DNA of 64,000 bases from Komarekiella delphini-convector SJRDD-AB1 (GTDB taxonomy: Bacteria; Cyanobacteriota; Cyanobacteriia; Cyanobacteriales; Nostocaceae): assembly GCF_014831675.1 (NCBI RefSeq), contig NZ_VJXY01000030.1, forward strand, positions 1 to 64,000. The letters run 5' to 3'. Both the position numbers and the translations under genes were made by a program. Every line of letters starts with the position of its first letter. The first letter of the stretch is position 1. A model generated the notes under the pieces. The model saw nothing but the letters and a program-made list of their open reading frames with translations. It ran no database searches and had not been told where the DNA came from. This document shows positions 9,706-18,911 of the stretch, one piece after another.

Positions 9706-10170
9706 CTAATCAAGAAAACCCATTAGACTTTCAGACTCGTCAATAGTATTTGGTGCTACTGGACGATTGCCAAACACTGAATAGCTTTCAGAAACTATTA
9801 TTGAACTTGAGCCAATTGGACGAATGCCGGATGAGCTGATAGTGTCAACGACTTCAAATGTATTGCCACTAATTGGACGATCGCCAGCTTCATGATATGT
9901 CTCAACTATTTCAAAACTGCTGGTGCTAATGGGACGTAAACCAGCAATTGCAACTGTTTCAGCAAACTCCAAGTCGCTGCTGGCTATGGGACGAACCCCA
10001 GCTATCGCGAGTTTTCCATGATCCGCCTGCACTGGCAATTCACTATCTAGCTCGCTTTGATCTGCATTCAAGCTCTTTCCCTGGTGATTTTCAACTTCTG
10101 TTGTTTCTCCCTTAAGCTTGGCAAGCTTTTGCTGAGAACTGATTGCTTTGCCAGCGCTGCTAATAGCCAT
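9706..10170 (-). CDS. GxRPI 19-residue repeat protein, unknown function
   Basis: 154 residues. I do not recognise an assigned family. Residues 1-55 are polar and rich in Ser, Gln, Lys and Glu. From about residue 56 there are five consecutive units of exactly 19 residues without gaps, each with a GxRPI (last copy GxRPV) core followed by Ser/Thr/Asn and an acidic-hydrophobic segment such as FEIVET. The tail is ESLMGFLD. There is no signal peptide and no TM segment. Strict periodicity suggests a repeated beta-turn/strand structure or an array of short binding or processing sites. It stands alone with its own terminator; the next gene (uvrB) is divergent. A real gene is likely because repeat unit, frame and terminator agree. 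Confidence 0.75.
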   Translation of the reverse strand: MAISSAGKAISSQQKLAKLKGETTEVENHQGKSLNADQSELDSELPVQADHGKLAIAGVRPIASSDLEFAETVAIAGLRPISTSSFEIVETYHEAGDRPISGNTFEVVDTISSSGIRPIGSSSIIVSESYSVFGNRPVAPNTIDESESLMGFLD

Positions 10171-10421
10171 AACCTAACACCTCTGAATTTGTTAACTGAA
10201 TTTACAATAATTAAGGAAAGATGAAATTTTTCCTATATATGAGAGTTTAACCTTAAAAAACCTCATACAGGTATAAGTATCTTTAAAATCTATACATAAG
10301 TAAACTTAAATAGTAAATTTTTGTAAAATATTATTGCTATTTATTTAGTTTAACTATCCAGGTGCAACGAATGCAGAAATGGAATAGTTACCATAAGATA
10401 GGGTATTTCCAGCAAAACTCT

Positions 10422-12419
10422 ATGACAGAATTTGGTCTTCAAGCTCCTTTTAGTCCGACAGGTGATCAACCACAAGCGATCGCACAACTCACTACCAGTA
10501 TCCAATCTGGTAATCGTTACCAAACTTTACTAGGAGCTACGGGAACTGGCAAGACATTTTCAGTAGCAGCAGTTATTGAGAAAATTGGTAGGCCAACTTT
10601 AGTTTTGGCTCATAATAAAACCCTCGCTGCACAACTTTGTAACGAATTGCGAGAGTTCTTTCCCAACAACGCAGTCGAGTATTTTGTCAGCTATTACGAT
10701 TACTATCAGCCAGAAGCGTATATTCCAGTTAGCGATACTTATATAGAAAAAACAGCTTCAATTAATGATGAAATTGATATGTTACGGCACTCAGCGACGC
10801 GATCGCTTTTTGAACGCCGTGATGTCATTGTCGTTGCTTCTATTAGCTGCATCTACGGTTTGGGAATGCCAGCAGAATACCTAAAAGCTGCCATCCCTCT
10901 TCAAATAGGTATGGAAGTTAATCAACGCCAAATTTTGCGGGATTTGGCATCGGTTCAGTATAGCCGCAACGACATAGAAATGGGTCGGGGAAAATTTCGC
11001 GTCCGGGGTGATGTCTTAGAAATTGGCCCAGCATACGAAGACCGGATTATTCGTGTAGAATTTTTTGGCGATGAAATTGACGCTATTCGTTATATTGACC
11101 CGGTGACAGGTGAAATTCTCAAAAGTATGGAGGCGGTTAATATCTACCCTGCACGTCACTTTGTCACCCCAGAAGAACGGTTAGAAATAGCTTGTCATGA
11201 CATTGCAGCCGAATTAAAACAACAAAAATTAGATTTTGAGGAAGCAGGAAAATTACTAGAAGCGCAACGCATAGATCAGCGTACACGCTATGACTTAGAA
11301 ATGTTACGCGAGGTGGGTTACTGCAACGGCGTAGAAAACTATTCTCGCCACTTAGCAGGAAGACAAGCGGGAGAACCACCAGAATGTTTAATTGATTATT
11401 TTCCCAAAGATTGGCTATTAGTAATAGATGAATCTCACGTTAGCGTGCCTCAAATTCGTGGCATGTACAACGGCGACCAAGCCAGAAAAAAAGTGTTAAT
11501 TGAGCATGGATTTCGTCTTCCCAGCGCTGCTGATAATCGTCCTTTGAAGGCAGAAGAATTCTGGCAAAAGGTGAATCAATGTATTTTTGTTTCAGCCACA
11601 CCAGGAAATTGGGAATTAGAAGTTTCAGAAGGTCATGTAGTTGAGCAAGTAATTCGACCAACTGGCGTAATTGATCCAGAAATTTCTGTGCGTCCAACAG
11701 ATGGACAAATTGATGATTTATTAGGAGAAATTAAAGATAGAATTGACCTCCATGAGCGAGTGTTAATCACCACATTAACTAAGCGAATGGCGGAAGATTT
11801 GACCGAGTATCTGCAAGACCACAGCATTCGGGTACGATACTTGCATTCAGAGATTAATTCTATTGAGCGAATTGAAATTTTGCAGAACTTGCGCGAGGGG
11901 AACTTTGATGTTTTGGTTGGCGTAAACTTGCTGCGGGAAGGTTTGGATTTACCCGAAGTTTCGCTAGTAGCAATTATGGATGCAGATAAAGAAGGTTTTT
12001 TGCGAGCTGAGCGTTCCTTAATTCAAACTATTGGTAGAGCCGCGCGTCACATCCGGGGACAAGCAATTTTATATGCCGATAACCTGACAGACAGTATGAT
12101 TAAAGCCATTGATGAAACAGACAGACGGCGTGGTATTCAAATGGCACATAATCGGTTGCATGGAATTACACCACAACCAATTGTGAAAAAATCGAGTAAT
12201 GCGATTTTATCGTTCTTAGACGTATCTCGACGGTTAAATGCAACTGACTTGAAAGTTGTAGATGAACATATAGATGAACTGCCATTAGAACAGATTCCAG
12301 AATTGATTACTTTGTTAGAAACACAGATGAAAGAGGCGGCGAAGAAACTGGAATTTGAAGAGGCAGCAAAATTGCGCGATCGCATTAAGCATCTACGAGA
12401 TAAATTATTAGGACGTTAA
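10422..12419 (+). CDS. uvrB: UvrABC excision nuclease subunit B
   Basis: UvrB, the damage-verifying helicase-like subunit of nucleotide excision repair; it receives DNA from UvrA and recruits UvrC. I chose the ATG at 10422 ([10 protein letters not shown]) because UvrB proteins begin there; the open frame extends 20 codons upstream without the family pattern. 665 residues, normal length. Seen: Walker A GATGTGKT at 38-45, the damage-binding beta-hairpin with [17 protein letters not shown] (helicase motif II), C-terminal helicase motifs ([21 protein letters not shown]) and a UVR domain at the end ([18 protein letters not shown]) that contacts UvrC. It stands alone, divergent from the GxRPI repeat gene. 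Confidence 0.97.
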   Translation: MTEFGLQAPFSPTGDQPQAIAQLTTSIQSGNRYQTLLGATGTGKTFSVAAVIEKIGRPTLVLAHNKTLAAQLCNELREFFPNNAVEYFVSYYDYYQPEAYIPVSDTYIEKTASINDEIDMLRHSATRSLFERRDVIVVASISCIYGLGMPAEYLKAAIPLQIGMEVNQRQILRDLASVQYSRNDIEMGRGKFRVRGDVLEIGPAYEDRIIRVEFFGDEIDAIRYIDPVTGEILKSMEAVNIYPARHFVTPEERLEIACHDIAAELKQQKLDFEEAGKLLEAQRIDQRTRYDLEMLREVGYCNGVENYSRHLAGRQAGEPPECLIDYFPKDWLLVIDESHVSVPQIRGMYNGDQARKKVLIEHGFRLPSAADNRPLKAEEFWQKVNQCIFVSATPGNWELEVSEGHVVEQVIRPTGVIDPEISVRPTDGQIDDLLGEIKDRIDLHERVLITTLTKRMAEDLTEYLQDHSIRVRYLHSEINSIERIEILQNLREGNFDVLVGVNLLREGLDLPEVSLVAIMDADKEGFLRAERSLIQTIGRAARHIRGQAILYADNLTDSMIKAIDETDRRRGIQMAHNRLHGITPQPIVKKSSNAILSFLDVSRRLNATDLKVVDEHIDELPLEQIPELITLLETQMKEAAKKLEFEEAAKLRDRIKHLRDKLLGR

Positions 12420-12464
12420 CGTGAATCTTATGCTGACTAATACTCGCCTAATTGCCTAATTAGT

Positions 12465-12912
12465 GTTCAAGAGTATCACCAAATGGCGGAAACGGGAATT
12501 TTTCATCCCGAAGAACGCTTAGAATTAATAGCGGGATAAATCATCAGAATGTCAGCGAAAGGAACTGCTCACGAATCAGCAATTACCCGCACATAAAGGT
12601 TATTATGTCAACCCTTGGGTGACAAGGTTTTATTAAAAATCCAGTCATCAGTGCAACCTGACGATTACTCGGAACCAGAACCAGATATTTCAGTAATGAA
12701 GCTCAATCCATTAGATTATGATGATCACCATCCCAATGCTTCGGAAGTGTTTTTATTTATTGAAATAGCTGATTCCAGTCTCAAGTATGATCGCGAAGTC
12801 AAAGCGATGTCTGACGACAAGCCACTCCATGTCTACGCCTATGCTAAGTAGGGTATTGTTGATTACTGGATTTTAGATGTTATTGGACGCAAGTTCTATC
12901 AGCTTTTTTGAA
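12465..12912 (+). pseudogene. Decayed Uma2-family (DUF820) endonuclease gene
   Basis: Remnant of a Uma2/DUF820 PD-(D/E)XK-type gene, common in large numbers in cyanobacteria. Recognisable pieces in order: EYHQMAETGIFHPEERLELIAG then a stop where family members continue GE-II; IIRMSAKGTAHESAITR; a frame change; the central part with EPEPDISVMKL and EVFLFIEIADSSLKYD; then an in-frame TAG within what should be YAKxGIVDYWILDV. At least three lesions, so not functional. It follows uvrB closely and is unrelated to it. An intact relative is at 15610-16326 and another dead copy at 50328-50902. Confidence 0.85.
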
Positions 12913-13182
12913 CGCTGTTACATAGAATAATATTGTTAACCTGAAATTTGTTGGTGAGGCATCAGTTTCAAAATTGACTGCGAGATGATATGCATTAATT
13001 TGAACCAAAACCTCACAAAATCGCTTTGCTTCTGCTCAGATTTATCTTTGCGTTTAAAAATAAATTTCAACAATTCTGTAAATGAGCATTTTTCTTGTTT
13101 TACAATTAATGATGCTACTCCCATAACTACAAATTGGGGAATTATCAGAGCTATTGATTAAAAATTGGAACTAAAGATTTAT

Positions 13183-14262
13183 ATGTCTGCTCAATTTGAA
13201 TCTAAGCGACTAGCTGGCGTTCTGTCCCTAATCGTTCTTGGGTTGAATATTGCTTCTTGCACTACCGATAGTAAAAACGTGAAGACTGTTTCCCTCGTTG
13301 GTGCTGGGGCAAGTTTTCCCGCACCTTTATACGAACGTTGGCTTTCAGATTATAACCAGCAAAATCCCAATGTGGAAATTAATTATCAAGCGATAGGAAG
13401 CGGCGCCGGAGTACAACAACTCATTAAAGGTACTGTAGACTTTGCAGCTAGTGATGTGGGAATTACAAATGAACAAGCAGCTAAAGTCAAACGGGGAGTG
13501 ATTGCTTTGCCCTTAACTGCTGGTTCTATAGTGCTGGCTTACAACCTCACAACAACTGCACGCCAATCGTCTCAAGCCAATCTACCAAATAATCTAAAGC
13601 TTTCGCGCCAAGCCTACACAGATATCTTTTTAGGAAAAATTACTAATTGGAATCATCCGCAAATAGCTGTAGCTAATCCGGGGGTAAATCTACCTGATTT
13701 ACCAATTCAGGTGGTACATCGAACTGATAGTAGTGGCACCACAAGCGTGTTAACACAACATCTAAGTGCTATAAGTCCAGAATGGAAAAGTAAAGTTGGA
13801 GTTGGGAAATCGGTAGCATGGTCTGTGGGAGTTGGTGCTAAGGGGAACGAAGGTATTACTGCTCTGGTTCAACAGATCCCAGGAGCTATTGGCTATGTAG
13901 AGTACGCTTACGCCATACAAAATAAACTACCTGTGGCTGCTTTAGAAAACAAATCTGGTAATTATATTACCCCGACACCAGAATCGGCAGCTAGAACTTT
14001 AGAGACAGTGAAATTACCCGCCGATAATTTAATTGCTTTTATCACTGATCCTATAGGTGCTCAATCCTATCCCATCGCAACTTATACTTGGCTTTTAACT
14101 TATCGCCAATATCAAAACCCCATCAAAGCCCAAGCACTAAAAAACTTTGTTAACTGGGCTTTGATTGAGGGGCAGAAATCCAGTTTGGAACTTGGGTATA
14201 TTCCTCTGTCTAAAGAAGTTGTTATTCAAGCACAATCTGTTGCCAAAAAAATTACAGAATAA
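13183..14262 (+). CDS. pstS: Phosphate ABC transporter substrate-binding lipoprotein PstS
   Basis: About 359 residues from the ATG at 13183; a TTG six codons earlier is also open, but ATG is preferred. Periplasmic phosphate-binding protein of the PstSCAB importer. The N-terminus has a lipoprotein signal ending near LNIASC, then the PstS signatures GAGASFPAPLYERW, IGSGAGVQQLIKGTVDFAASD and HRTDSSGTTSVL, whose Ser, Asp, Arg and Thr form the phosphate site. No pstC, pstA or pstB is adjacent, so this is an orphan binding protein, perhaps serving a transporter elsewhere (SphX-like proteins are an alternative). No convincing Pho box pair was found upstream, only a single GTTAACCTG half-site near 12934. 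Confidence 0.93.
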   Translation: MSAQFESKRLAGVLSLIVLGLNIASCTTDSKNVKTVSLVGAGASFPAPLYERWLSDYNQQNPNVEINYQAIGSGAGVQQLIKGTVDFAASDVGITNEQAAKVKRGVIALPLTAGSIVLAYNLTTTARQSSQANLPNNLKLSRQAYTDIFLGKITNWNHPQIAVANPGVNLPDLPIQVVHRTDSSGTTSVLTQHLSAISPEWKSKVGVGKSVAWSVGVGAKGNEGITALVQQIPGAIGYVEYAYAIQNKLPVAALENKSGNYITPTPESAARTLETVKLPADNLIAFITDPIGAQSYPIATYTWLLTYRQYQNPIKAQALKNFVNWALIEGQKSSLELGYIPLSKEVVIQAQSVAKKITE

Positions 14263-14378
14263 CTAGTATTACAGCGGATTTCATCACAGGAATATTTCGC
14301 CATAGCCCAGAAATCGACTTGGCGTAGATGCAAAGGGTATTTGCTGCTTGAACGCATCTCTAGAAGATTAACACTAGA

Positions 14379-14999
14379 CTATATCCACCCTCGTAATTTT
14401 TGATGTACCTGCGCCAAGTACCACATATAGTCATCAATTTTATAGTTCTCAGCAGCCTTAACTATATAATCTTGAGCTAAATCAAGATTATTTTGGGCTT
14501 CGTAATATAATCCCAAGTAAAGATGACTGTAAAAATTACCGCGATCGCCTTCTAATTGACCAACTATTAAAACATCATCTGGTGTATAATACCCTGCATA
14601 TAAATCATACACACGCTGCATAACACGTCGAGGGTCATTTTTCACAGTTAATAGAGAATTACACGCCTCTGTTACATTCGTCAAACGCGCTACGCAGAGA
14701 TATCGCCAAACTGTTTCTTCTACGTCTTGGGCGTTCACTGTCAAATCGATCTCAAACTGTTGAGCGCCCTCGGCAAATCTTTCTGCATAATAGTACGATA
14801 AACCACGTTGCCATAAATAGGGTGTAAGACGTGAATCTAGTTGTTCTGCCATATCAAAATCTTGAATAGATTCCTCAATCTTGGCAAGCTGGAAGTTTAC
14901 CATGCCTCGGCGGATGTAAGCATTGGGATTTTTCGGCTGATTGTGAATGATTTCGTTCCAGCGTTTAAGTTGATTTTCTAGAGAATTAGATAAAAACAT
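14379..14999 (-). CDS. TPR-repeat protein
   Basis: 206 residues, soluble, no signal peptide. Residues about 10-90 contain two to three TPR-like helical pairs (NPNAYIRRGMVNFQLAKIEE, SRLTPYLWQRGLSYYYAERF), with another near the C-terminus (FYSHLYLGLYYEAQNNLDLA). Probably a scaffold for protein-protein contacts; partner unknown. It is divergent from the MEKHLA-domain gene, sharing a 119-bp intergenic region. Confidence 0.8.
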   Translation of the reverse strand: MFLSNSLENQLKRWNEIIHNQPKNPNAYIRRGMVNFQLAKIEESIQDFDMAEQLDSRLTPYLWQRGLSYYYAERFAEGAQQFEIDLTVNAQDVEETVWRYLCVARLTNVTEACNSLLTVKNDPRRVMQRVYDLYAGYYTPDDVLIVGQLEGDRGNFYSHLYLGLYYEAQNNLDLAQDYIVKAAENYKIDDYMWYLAQVHQKLRGWI

Positions 15000-15118
15000 G
15001 AGTTTGCCAAACTAATATGCATTTCATTAGCATATTTCCAGCCTTGCATAGAAATAGTCAATTCCTATGAGCCAAGTTTTGTCATACTAAATTCTTGGTG
15101 TTATATTTTCACCTTCCT

Positions 15119-15601
15119 ATGACCAGCATTATCGAATTTCCTTGGCAGCAAGAGGCAATTATTCGCCACAGTCAACGCTTAATGAGCAGTTTTCAGCATT
15201 GGACAGGGGACTGTTTGCTGAATATAAATGCTTCTTCACCGCAGGAAAAAGCGCAAGTTCTATTTGAAGCACCCTTTGTATTAGTTTCTCACGGGATTGA
15301 ATCAAATCCAATTTTCAACTATGGCAATCGCAAAGCATTGGAATTATGGGAGCTTTCTTGGGAAGAATTTATCACAATGCCTTCCAGAAAATCGGCTGAA
15401 GAGGTAGTGCAGGAAGAACGCGATCGCTTGTTAGCAGAAGCAGCAACCAAAGGCTTTATCAGCAACTATTCCGGTATCCGCATTTCTGGTAATGGTAAAC
15501 GCTTCTACATAGAAGATACTATTTTATGGAACGTAGTAGATGAGCAAAATCAGCACTGCGGTCAAGCTGCTTTCTTCTCTAAATGGAAATTTATTACATG
15601 A
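15119..15601 (+). CDS. MEKHLA-domain protein
   Basis: 160 residues from the ATG at 15119 (an upstream TTG adds eight residues without support). The protein matches the MEKHLA domain, a PAS-like module first described at the C-terminus of plant HD-ZIP III regulators and found alone in cyanobacteria. Matching segments: SHGIESNPIFNYGNRKALEL, WEEFITMPSRKSAEEVVQEE and FYIEDTILWNVVD. Such stand-alone proteins are presumed small-molecule or redox sensors, but no function is established. Nearly the whole protein is the domain. It is convergent with the Uma2 gene that follows. Confidence 0.88.
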   Translation: MTSIIEFPWQQEAIIRHSQRLMSSFQHWTGDCLLNINASSPQEKAQVLFEAPFVLVSHGIESNPIFNYGNRKALELWELSWEEFITMPSRKSAEEVVQEERDRLLAEAATKGFISNYSGIRISGNGKRFYIEDTILWNVVDEQNQHCGQAAFFSKWKFIT

Positions 15602-15609
15602 CTACTACC

Positions 15610-16326
15610 TCATAAATTTTCTGGATCAATTCCTCTTGCTTGCAATCTTGCTAACAAATCTTGATAGCGCTGTCGTTCCTGTTCCAACTCTATAAGTGCG
15701 GCTTCTTTCTCCTGACGTTCCTGCTCGGCGCGTTGATGTTCCTGCTCTCGTAGTTGATCTAGTTCTACAGATGTGAGAAACTTTCGTCCATCAGGACGAT
15801 AAATTTCTAAGGTGTCTGCTATAACTTCAAATCGAATCCCCAAGCGAGGACTAACCCAACTATTCATCTCTTCAATTACTTCTAAATCCCCTCCATAACG
15901 CAGCAAGCCAGTCAAGTCAATTGTGTCTGGATTGTAGATGTAATATTCCTCAACTCCATAGCGTTGATAAAAGAGTAGTTTGTTTACCATCTCTTTAGTT
16001 AGATTTCCAGGAGATAAGATTTCAAATGCCACCTGTGGGGAAATGTTGTTTTCTTCCCACTGCTTGTAAGAACCGCGTTTACCTTTTGGTCTACCAAAAA
16101 CAACCATTACATCAGGTGCTTGCCGAATCTTGTTATTTCCTTGCACGGGATACCAGAGTAAATCACCTGCGACAAACACATTATCTTGTGATGCAAACAA
16201 GATTTCTAAGTTTTCTTTAATAGTGACAATCCATCGAAATTGTTCGGTGCTGTCTGACATTGGTTGACCGTCACTGTCAGGGTAGACGATATCTGGTACG
16301 ATGTCCGATGTTAGTTGTTGTACCAT
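15610..16326 (-). CDS. Uma2-family (DUF820) putative endonuclease
   Basis: 238 residues, intact. Uma2/DUF820 proteins have a restriction-endonuclease-like fold. Seen here: QAPDVMVVFG carrying the catalytic-type Asp, then VAFEILSPGN with the Glu, and KLLFYQRYGVEEYYIYNPD, which is the family hallmark. Residues about 190-238 form a charged coiled coil rich in Glu, Gln and Arg (EQERQEKEAALIELEQERQR), a common C-terminal addition in cyanobacterial copies. Biological role of the family is unresolved; mobility-linked or defence functions have been suggested. The two dead copies in the window show rapid turnover. Confidence 0.88.
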   Translation of the reverse strand: MVQQLTSDIVPDIVYPDSDGQPMSDSTEQFRWIVTIKENLEILFASQDNVFVAGDLLWYPVQGNNKIRQAPDVMVVFGRPKGKRGSYKQWEENNISPQVAFEILSPGNLTKEMVNKLLFYQRYGVEEYYIYNPDTIDLTGLLRYGGDLEVIEEMNSWVSPRLGIRFEVIADTLEIYRPDGRKFLTSVELDQLREQEHQRAEQERQEKEAALIELEQERQRYQDLLARLQARGIDPENL

Positions 16327-16418
16327 GCAATACCTCCAATTTTGGGGATTTGCCCTTATACTCTCAGTTTAAAAGACAGTTAAATTAAAAAAGTTGGATT
16401 TGAAAAATTGGGAGTTAA

Positions 16419-17033
16419 CTAGGTAGCACACCAATTCTGCACATGAGAACACAATTCTGGGAAGAATTCTCGAAAGTCATGCTCAAACTCATCGTAATGG
16501 GTTGTGAGTTCACCAATAGCCTCGGTCAAGATGAATGGTCTATGCGTAGGCGTAGCCCGTCGTAGACATCGCATCGATAACCGCTTTGATATCCTCGCCA
16601 AGGTATTTTCTACACCAGTTAAATTGCGGTAAGCTCTCAACCAGTCTTCATTTACCACACGAGTAATTACCTCATTGACTACTACGGGTAGCTGACCTTG
16701 GTATGCTTGAAACGACTTGTAAATCTCTGCTGTAAACTCATCCAGAGATACGTTTGCATAATCAGACCAATTCTTTGCCAGAAAGTGATCGTAAAAAACA
16801 TCTACTAATACTCCTGCAAATCGTCGATAGTCTGAGTCAATGCGCTCTTTGCTGCGTTTAACAACTATGTGGCTGTCCGTAAACTTATCAATCACTAGAT
16901 GACATGCAATTCCTCGCTGGATGTTTAGGTTTAATTCTTGACGAGATGACCCTTTTACAATGTCCGCAAGAAGATTACCTAATCGACTCTCGACATTTAG
17001 TTCAGACAAAAACAAATGAGCTAGCCAATTCAT
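16419..17033 (-). CDS. acpH: Acyl carrier protein phosphodiesterase homologue with in-frame repeat insertion
   Basis: About 204 residues from the ATG giving MNWLAHLFLSE, the usual family start; the open frame extends 11 codons further upstream. AcpH/DUF479 proteins remove phosphopantetheine from acyl carrier protein. Seen: NWLAHLFLS, GNLLADIVKG, a His/Asp-rich stretch HLVIDKFTDSH, then DVFYDHFLAKNW, and the C-terminal HDFREFFPEL. Odd: between ISKRL and ILTEAIGEL are about 14 extra residues (SMRCLRRATPTHRP) encoded by a dispersed repeat-like sequence at about 16537-16575, inserted without breaking the frame. Whether the enzyme still works is unknown. Confidence 0.85.
   Translation of the reverse strand: MNWLAHLFLSELNVESRLGNLLADIVKGSSRQELNLNIQRGIACHLVIDKFTDSHIVVKRSKERIDSDYRRFAGVLVDVFYDHFLAKNWSDYANVSLDEFTAEIYKSFQAYQGQLPVVVNEVITRVVNEDWLRAYRNLTGVENTLARISKRLSMRCLRRATPTHRPFILTEAIGELTTHYDEFEHDFREFFPELCSHVQNWCAT
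16537..16575. repeat. Short dispersed repeat inside the acpH-like gene
   Basis: A GC-rich segment with TGCGTAGGCGTAGCCCGTCG, typical of short dispersed elements between Nostocales genes (similar words occur at 25860-25890 in this window). It adds about 13 codons in frame to a conserved gene. Confidence 0.6.
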
Positions 17034-17203
17034 TAGTACGATGCATCCATCTAAACTGTTTGGCAAATTTACCCAAAGCAGTGCAATAAAATTATTTTAC
17101 CTAGTACCAACGACTAAATCCAAATTTGTCCATGAGGTAGAAGAAACTACTTGCAAAATTCAGTATTGTGAAGCTAGTTGCTCAAAAATCAGGAAAATCG
17201 TCT

Positions 17204-17923
17204 GTGGTTCCAATTAGAGATAATAATCCTACAACAATCACGCCTTATGTTACTTTTGGACTGATTGCTGCCAATGTCCTGGCTTTTCTTTATGAAGCAA
17301 GTCTTCCTCCGCAAGCATTAAATGGATTTTTACACCTTGCGGCTGTAGTGCCGCGAGAACTCACTTTAAGCTTTGGCGGCATCTCTCTCAATCAACCAGT
17401 GCCAGAATGGGCAACATTGATTAGCTCACAATTTTTGCACGGTGGTTTGTTGCACTTAGCTGGCAATATGCTGTTTCTCTGGATTTTTGGTAACAACGTT
17501 GAAGATAAGCTGGGTCATGCTAAATATTTGCTTTTTTATCTGTCTTGCGGCGTTTTAGCATCGTTGACCCAGTGGTACTTTGCCCAGAATTCTAGCATTC
17601 CTTCTTTGGGTGCAAGTGGTGCGATCGCTGGTGTCATGGGAGCATATATTCTCCGCTTTCCCAACGCCGAAGTTATCGGAGTAGTACCTTTAGGGTTTTT
17701 CTTCCCTAGTTTCCGCGTCCCAGCATATTTCTTCTTAGGATTCTGGTTTCTCCAACAATCTTTCTATGGACTTGCCAGTCTAGAAACACCTACCAATATT
17801 GGCATGGAAAGCGGCGGTATCGCTTACTGGGCCCACGCAGGTGGTTTCATTTTTGGGGCAATTCTCGGCCCGCTGTTAGGTTTATTTAGCGACAAATCTA
17901 AGGAAGAATCCTGGTACGGGTAG
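17204..17923 (+). CDS. Rhomboid intramembrane serine protease (copy 1)
   Basis: 239 residues from the GTG at 17204, chosen because the tandem paralogue begins at the matching point (MFPLYDENPT versus MVPIRDNNPT); an earlier GTG at 17168 is open. Rhomboids cleave transmembrane segments inside the membrane. Six hydrophobic segments are visible. The catalytic dyad is present: Ser138 in GASGAIAG and His211 in WAHAGGF; HGGLLHLAGNMLFLW supplies the oxyanion-side His and Asn. It is followed after 114 bp by a second rhomboid gene, clearly from tandem duplication. Confidence 0.92.
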   Translation: MVPIRDNNPTTITPYVTFGLIAANVLAFLYEASLPPQALNGFLHLAAVVPRELTLSFGGISLNQPVPEWATLISSQFLHGGLLHLAGNMLFLWIFGNNVEDKLGHAKYLLFYLSCGVLASLTQWYFAQNSSIPSLGASGAIAGVMGAYILRFPNAEVIGVVPLGFFFPSFRVPAYFFLGFWFLQQSFYGLASLETPTNIGMESGGIAYWAHAGGFIFGAILGPLLGLFSDKSKEESWYG

Positions 17924-18037
17924 CCCTCCAAGGTATCATAGATACTTTAAAGATCTCATAGGTGAAATTACCTAAACTTCGCAACTGCCAGCCACACAGG
18001 ATATATTGCAGTTAATCGATAATTAGGAAAAACACCT

Positions 18038-18709
18038 GTGTTTCCCCTCTACGACGAAAATCCGACGCGAATCACCCCGTATTTCACCTATGGGTTAATC
18101 GGGATGAACATTTTAGTCTTTCTTCACGAAGTGAGTCTGTCCAATGAACAATTAGAGCAGTTTTTCCAGCTATATGCCGTAGTACCACGAGAGTTAACTA
18201 CCAACTTCGCCGGAGAGTGGACGACTTTAATTACGTCACAATTTTTACACGGTGGTTGGTGGCACTTGATATCAAATATGATATTTCTCTGGGTTTTTGG
18301 CAACAATATTGAAGACCGCTTAGGTCATTTCAAATATTTGATTTTTTATTTGGCATGTGGTGCTTTAGCAGCCGCGTGCCAATGGTTTATTAGCGTGAAT
18401 TCTGCTATTCCTTCCTTGGGGGCAAGTGGTGCAATCTCTGGGGTTCTAGGTGCGTATATTATCCGCTTCCCTCACGCTAGAGTTACGACCTTAATTTTCT
18501 TGGGTTTTTTCGTGACTACAATTAGCGTTCCGGCACTGGTAATAATCGGGATTTTCTTTGTGCAGAATGTGATATCAGGTTTTGCCAGCCTGCAAGCAGC
18601 TGCAAATATGAGTGTGGAATCAGGTGGAGTTGCCTACTGGGCGCACATCGGGGGCTTTGTTTTCGGGATAATCCTTGCGCCTTTGTTTGGGCTGTTTAAG
18701 CGCGACTAA
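18038..18709 (+). CDS. Rhomboid intramembrane serine protease (copy 2)
   Basis: 223 residues, GTG start. Tandem paralogue of the preceding gene. Catalytic Ser130 (GASGAISG) and His203 (WAHIGGF) are intact, as is HGGWWHLISNMIFLW. It lacks about ten residues in the loop before the second helix compared with copy 1 (NFAGE-W versus the longer SFGGISLNQPVPEW), which might alter substrate choice. Both copies probably act in the plasma or thylakoid membrane; substrates unknown. Confidence 0.92.
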   Translation: MFPLYDENPTRITPYFTYGLIGMNILVFLHEVSLSNEQLEQFFQLYAVVPRELTTNFAGEWTTLITSQFLHGGWWHLISNMIFLWVFGNNIEDRLGHFKYLIFYLACGALAAACQWFISVNSAIPSLGASGAISGVLGAYIIRFPHARVTTLIFLGFFVTTISVPALVIIGIFFVQNVISGFASLQAAANMSVESGGVAYWAHIGGFVFGIILAPLFGLFKRD

Positions 18710-18847
18710 TGGTAATAGAGCACAGGGAACTAGAGACTGAACGGCTTCGCTGTATCTAGTGGTCTATCGCATTAATTTTGATAGTCACACGTGTTTGTAG
18801 TAAGGACTTTAGTCCTTGATTTTTTAAGCACTTTAGTTGGCAGTGGT

Positions 18848-18883
18848 TAGATCCCCGACTTCTTAAAGAAGTCAGGGATCTGA
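18848..18883. repeat. Palindromic dispersed hairpin element
   Basis: TAGATCCCCGACTTC and GAAGTCAGGGATCTGA flank a TTAAA loop and form a stem of about 14 bp. Neither side has a T-run, so it looks more like a dispersed palindrome than a classic terminator, though it lies between convergent genes and could end both transcripts. Confidence 0.6.
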
Positions 18884-18911
18884 TAGCCCACAAGTTCAAT
18901 GCCCTATTCCC

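Noticed and set aside
12936-13124. 62-codon minus-strand frame before pstS
   Set aside because: No family features and no clear ribosome-binding site; it sits in the probable pstS promoter region.
12900-13182. Pho box upstream of pstS
   Set aside because: Only one half-site-like GTTAACCTG is present, without the tandem spacing expected.
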